Assembly (NCBI GenBank): GCA_012513595.1
Contig: JAAZBY010000546.1
Coordinates: 1-7,297 of the forward strand
Direction of reading: 5' to 3'
Length of the DNA: 7,297 bases
Source of the DNA: Chloroflexota bacterium
GTDB lineage: Bacteria; Chloroflexota; Anaerolineae; UBA1429
The notes below the pieces were generated by a model. That model was given only the letters and a program-made list of their open reading frames with translations, was not told where the DNA came from and ran no database searches. A program made the translations under genes and the position numbers. Of the stretch, positions 6,918 through 7,297 are shown one piece after another; position 1 is the first letter of the stretch, and each line of letters starts with the position of its first letter.

Positions 6918-6931
6918 CATACTATATTATG
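6918..6931. promoter_or_regulatory. Palindrome over the feo -10 element, candidate metal-repressor operator
   Basis: CATACTATATTATG is a 14-bp imperfect palindrome (6 of 7 pairs match) centred on the feo -10. A repressor bound here would block the promoter. Iron uptake operons are usually controlled by Fur or DtxR/IdeR-type repressors. The site is AT-rich like a Fur box but does not match the enterobacterial Fur or the DtxR consensus well. Part of the symmetry may simply reflect an AT-rich -10. Confidence 0.3.
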
Positions 6932-6952
6932 TGCCCGCGGTCATCATGTCAA
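6924..6952 (-). promoter_or_regulatory. Promoter of the feoABC operon
   Basis: On the minus strand a perfect TTGACA (6952-6947) is followed by a 17-bp spacer and TAATAT (6929-6924, 4 of 6 matches). The predicted start is near 6917, leaving a leader of about 90 nt before the feoA ATG. The leader is GC-rich and can form short hairpins (for example GGTGG-CGCGC-CCACC), but I recognise no riboswitch in it. Confidence 0.6.
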
Positions 6953-6961
6953 ACCGGGCAC
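6931..6961. repeat. Inverted repeat flanking the feo -35 element
   Basis: GTGCCCG (6931-6937) and CGGGCAC (6955-6961) form a perfect 7-bp inverted repeat with a 17-bp spacer that contains the feo TTGACA. The half-site centres are 24 bp apart. It could be a second operator in the divergent region or a chance match in GC-rich DNA. Confidence 0.3.
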
Positions 6962-6971
6962 CATGAGACCC

Positions 6972-7000
6972 TTGCTACTGTAGAACATTTGTGCTATGAT
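6972..7000 (+). promoter_or_regulatory. Promoter of the small membrane-protein gene
   Basis: TTGCTA (6972-6977, 4 of 6 matches to TTGACA), a 17-bp spacer and TATGAT (6995-7000, 5 of 6), with TGC just before the -10 (6992-6994) as an extended -10 element. The predicted start is near 7007, inside the candidate LexA site. The promoter is divergent from feo, with the two -35 elements about 19 bp apart. Confidence 0.65.
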
Positions 7001-7004
7001 GCGG

Positions 7005-7018
7005 CGAACAGATGTTCT
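7005..7018. promoter_or_regulatory. Candidate LexA (SOS) operator
   Basis: CGAACAGATGTTCT contains a perfect GAAC-N4-GTTC dyad (7006-7017). It matches the Gram-positive LexA/DinR consensus CGAACRNRYGTTYC at 13 of 14 positions. It starts 5 bp after the -10 and covers the predicted start point, an ideal place for repression. A second, degenerate site, GAACATTTGTGC (6983-6994, one mismatch in the eight fixed bases), lies 23 bp upstream in the promoter spacer. Reading through the window by eye I found no other perfect dyad. Whether the host's LexA uses this motif is not shown by the sequence. Confidence 0.6.
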
Positions 7019-7021
7019 ACC

Positions 7022-7027
7022 AGGAGG
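7022..7027 (+). promoter_or_regulatory. Strong ribosome binding site deciding the start at 7034
   Basis: AGGAGG lies 6 nt before the ATG at 7034, a near-perfect Shine-Dalgarno placement. It argues that this ATG, not the upstream in-frame start codons within the promoter, begins the small gene. Confidence 0.8.
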
Positions 7028-7033
7028 CAGCCC

Positions 7034-7282
7034 ATGTTCCCGTACATCGCCATCGTGCTTTTGCTCGTCCTGCTGAGCGGGTTGGACGGCTATGCCTGGC
7101 CGGAGGCGCCCTCCCGAGGCCGCCGGGAACGCCTTGGGGCCTGGGCAGCTGGCCGGCCCAGCGCCCCCCAGGCGCGGCGGCGCCGGCTTCCGCGGCCCTC
7201 CCCCGCCCGCGGCGCACCCTTGCTGCGCCCGGCGAGCGGCTATTCTCCGGCGGCCAGCGCAGCCCGCTGGTGGTGGGAGTAG
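7034..7282 (+). CDS. Small membrane protein of unknown function under a candidate SOS promoter
   Basis: I do not recognise this 82-residue protein. It begins MFPYIAIVLLLVLLSGLDGY, a hydrophobic segment (about 2-16) fit for a single membrane helix or uncleaved signal anchor. The rest is rich in Arg, Pro and Ala (APQARRRRLPRPSPARG, 44-60) and ends SAARWWWE. There is no positive charge before the helix and many after it, so by the positive-inside rule the basic tail would face the cytoplasm. The start is set by AGGAGG at 7022-7027. A LexA-like site covers its promoter. Small single-span proteins under LexA control in other bacteria (such as SidA or YneA) block cell division during DNA damage, and that is the leading guess, from context only. 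The coding potential beyond the hydrophobic segment is less certain because of low-complexity GC-rich composition. The last 15 bases of the window (7283-7297) show nothing. Confidence 0.6.
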   Translation: MFPYIAIVLLLVLLSGLDGYAWPEAPSRGRRERLGAWAAGRPSAPQARRRRLPRPSPARGAPLLRPASGYSPAASAARWWWE

Positions 7283-7297
7283 CCTCCCGGCCACGCC

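Noticed and set aside
6591..6920. In-frame extension of feoB upstream by 110 residues
   Set aside because: It runs in another frame across feoA, is Gly/Arg/Cys-rich low-complexity sequence, has no family similarity, and the ATGA overlap at 6590 gives the normal FeoB start.
6944..7294. Minus-strand open frame (116 codons) opposite the small membrane-protein gene
   Set aside because: It has no ribosome binding site or promoter in view, crosses the plus-strand promoter and operator, and its translation is Gly/Arg/Ala low complexity. The plus-strand gene has a strong RBS and promoter.
1..7297. Mobile element, CRISPR array or defence system
   Set aside because: No transposase or integrase motifs, no regularly spaced direct repeats and no defence-protein motifs were seen. 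The only tandem repeat is the Thr/Pro coding repeat in the kinase-like gene.

Overview
The window is high-GC bacterial DNA with no rRNA, tRNA, CRISPR array or insertion sequence that I can see. The best guess at the source is a member of the Chloroflexota, probably Anaerolineae-like. That guess rests on the style of the kinase-like protein (one membrane span, a pre-peptidase C-terminal type outer domain and a long Thr/Pro tail) and on overall base composition. It is an inference from protein style, not a phylogenetic result.

Layout. Left part, plus strand: the 3' part of an ARMT1/DUF89-type damage-control phosphatase (2-784, cut by the window edge) overlaps by 4 bp with xseA (781-2007), followed after 3 bp by xseB (2011-2244). 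xseA and xseB encode the two subunits of exonuclease VII. An extended -10 promoter sits inside the last codons of the phosphatase gene, so xseAB can probably also be transcribed alone. A 211-bp convergent gap (2245-2455) holds a GC-rich stem-loop and no gene.

Middle, minus strand: a 559-residue membrane protein with a Ser/Thr-kinase fold (4135-2456). Its key catalytic residues are replaced, so it looks like a pseudokinase. Upstream of it, also on the minus strand, is a compact ferrous-iron uptake operon: feoA (6826-6587), feoB (6590-4557) and a feoC-like Cys4 winged-helix gene (4535-4254). feoA and feoB overlap by 4 bp, and a hairpin abuts the feoC stop codon.

Right part: a short divergent intergenic region (6827-7033) carries a minus-strand feo promoter with a perfect TTGACA, and a plus-strand promoter with an extended -10. 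Immediately downstream of the second -10 is a perfect GAAC-N4-GTTC dyad, the core of the Gram-positive-type LexA (SOS) operator. It is followed by a strong ribosome binding site and an 82-codon gene for an unrecognised small membrane protein (7034-7282). The arrangement resembles the small SOS-induced membrane proteins that block cell division in other bacteria, but no homology is visible.

How the pieces may work together: exonuclease VII and the candidate SOS gene concern DNA damage, the phosphatase family concerns metabolite damage, and Feo supplies Fe(II). These functions could meet under oxidative or iron stress, but this is a neighbourhood argument only. The observations most worth a second look are the candidate SOS-controlled small membrane protein and the receptor-like pseudokinase.
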